Source: Candidatus Enterococcus courvalinii (GTDB lineage Bacteria; Bacillota; Bacilli; Lactobacillales; Enterococcaceae). From it: DNA of 64,000 nt. Below, one piece after another: positions 63,012-64,000 of this stretch. The notes beneath the pieces were generated by a model. That model was not told where the DNA came from. It worked only from the letters and a program-made list of their open reading frames with translations, and searched no databases. A program made the translations under genes and the position numbers. The DNA lies in assembly GCF_017315945.1 (NCBI RefSeq), contig NZ_JAFLWI010000002.1:310001-374000 (forward strand), read 5' to 3'. The first letter of the stretch is position 1. Each line of letters opens with the position of its first letter.

Positions 63012-63923
63012 ATGGAACTTTCTTTAGACAAACGTTCTTTACCTGTTTTTGAATGCCTCGCTAGCGCTACTCGTTTAGAAATTTTAACATTTATCGGAAG
63101 CGAAAAAAAAAGCGTTGGAGAAATTGCAAAACATTTAGGGATCAGTAATGCAATCACTACTAGACATATTCAAAAAATGGAAGATGCTGGTTTAATCCAT
63201 TCTGAGCGTGGCGTTGGTGCCAACCGAAATAAAAAAATGGTCTACCTAAAAGTTGATGACATCAATATTCGTTTCCCAGAAAAAATTTATCAAGAATTCC
63301 AACGATATTCTACTAATCTGAAACTGGGGCATTTTACGGATTTTTCTGTCACACCTACTTGCGGATTAGCTACCACTGAAGACGTTGTGGGTAAAGCGGA
63401 TGATCCAAAATATTTTATGGATGCAAAACGTGTAGATGCTACATTATTATGGTTCAGTAGCGGATTTGTTGAGTATAAGATCCCTAATTTATTACAAGAA
63501 AACGAAACACCTGAAATGCTTGAAATCAGTTTTGAAATCGCATCAGAATTTCCCTTATCGAATAACGTTTGGCCAAGCGATATTTCAATCTATGTTAATG
63601 ATGTCAAAGTTGCCGTCTATACTGTTCCTGGCAATTTTTCAGATATTCGTGGACGCTATACCCCAGAATGGTGGAACGATAGCTTCAGTCAATATGGCCT
63701 TTTGAAGCATCTTCGTATCAATAAATTAGATACGGGTATCGATGGTGAGGCTTATTCAGATATCACAATCGAGGACTTGAAACTGCATGAGCTACCTTTC
63801 ATCAAATTACGTTTTTCTGTTGAAGACGATGCCAAACACCAAGGTGGATTAACCCTGTTTGGCACTGGTTTTGGCAATCACAAGCAAGATATTTTGATTA
63901 CTACTTATTATTTGAAAAAATAG
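63012..63923 (+). CDS. ArsR-type (winged helix) regulator with C-terminal ligand domain
   Basis: 303 residues. N-terminal winged helix (about 10-80: LASATRLEILTFIGSEKKSVGEIAKHLGISNAITTRHIQKMEDAGLIHSE) of the ArsR/HTH_20 type, but no metal-binding Cys/His pattern. The long C-terminal part (about 95-303) is strand-rich (VEYKIPNLL, LEISFEIASEFP, ISIYVNDVKVAVY, LTLFGTGFGNHKQDILITTYY), resembling a beta-sandwich sugar-binding domain. Divergent from the GH2/ABC operon with three operator copies between, so it probably senses the sugar or its product. ATG 63012 with AGGAGATG. Confidence 0.82.
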   Translation: MELSLDKRSLPVFECLASATRLEILTFIGSEKKSVGEIAKHLGISNAITTRHIQKMEDAGLIHSERGVGANRNKKMVYLKVDDINIRFPEKIYQEFQRYSTNLKLGHFTDFSVTPTCGLATTEDVVGKADDPKYFMDAKRVDATLLWFSSGFVEYKIPNLLQENETPEMLEISFEIASEFPLSNNVWPSDISIYVNDVKVAVYTVPGNFSDIRGRYTPEWWNDSFSQYGLLKHLRINKLDTGIDGEAYSDITIEDLKLHELPFIKLRFSVEDDAKHQGGLTLFGTGFGNHKQDILITTYYLKK

Positions 63924-64000
63924 ATGAAGAAATAAAGTTTGAGACTCGAGAAAAAATCAAACATGCCATTTTTATTTTTCGACAAAAGAAACTACCCAAT

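Overview
The window looks like a chromosomal stretch of a low-GC lactic acid bacterium, most probably an Enterococcus of the E. faecium group. This rests on an Ebp-type pilus operon (tip, minor and major pilin plus class C sortase), a CiaRH-like two-component system, CcpA (cre) sites, PTS/LicT sugar control, strong AGGAGG ribosome sites and AT-rich codon use. Species is not decided here. No tRNA, rRNA, insertion sequence, phage or CRISPR array was seen.

Layout. 1-5.8 kb: pilus operon, cut at its 5' end by the window edge, with a terminator between major pilin and sortase. 5.8-7.3 kb: a broken Rrf2 regulator divergent from a lipoprotein with a metallo-beta-lactamase-like fold that has lost its metal ligands. 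7.4-15 kb: AI-2E-type permease, dispersin B-like GH20 hexosaminidase, L-lactate dehydrogenase, RpiR regulator, Gfo/Idh/MocA oxidoreductase, a small acidic repeat protein and an amino acid permease, then about 0.7 kb without a gene. 15.7-19.4 kb: small membrane protein, topoisomerase III, isochorismatase-type hydrolase and an unknown protein. 19.6-22.8 kb: CiaRH-like system with a CiaR-box-like repeat in its promoter, then a tyrosine-recombinase-fold protein with missing catalytic residues. 23-26.6 kb: an adenylate-forming enzyme and a vitamin-type cluster (PdxK/ThiD kinase, ECF S component, UPF0340).

26.8-34.1 kb (mostly minus strand): GH13 alpha-glucosidase, an AAA+/VWA fusion protein with a DUF6530 protein behind tandem palindromes, DegV, and a MurJ/SpoVB-like flippase. 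34.27-34.41 kb: a short locus with promoter, three hairpins and terminator, a candidate small RNA. 34.7-39.2 kb: beta-glucoside operon licT-bglP-bglA, with a cre site and an antiterminator (RAT) overlapping a terminator in its leader. 39.3-44.9 kb: AzlCD, CDF metal transporter, an ECF S component with a DUF4430 lipoprotein, and an unrecognised pair of overlapping coiled-coil genes. 45.2-49.4 kb: DUF1846 protein, CNT nucleoside transporter, guanylate-kinase-like protein, GNAT acetyltransferase. 49.5-55.5 kb: a PD-(D/E)XK-like/sce7725 gene pair, a secreted C39-like protein with DUF5648 repeats, and an amino acid ABC transporter lacking an ATPase gene next to an amidase.

55.7-63.9 kb: a sugar locus (binding protein, two permeases, small membrane protein, two tandem GH2 hydrolases) divergent from an ArsR-type regulator. 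The intergenic region holds three copies of a palindromic operator and a cre site on the -35 box. The shared ATPase must be encoded elsewhere.

The best leads for something undescribed are the structured RNA locus, the coiled-coil gene pair, the nuclease-like/sce7725 pair, the AAA-VWA/DUF6530 operon and the degenerate recombinase. All functional claims are from reading sequence only.
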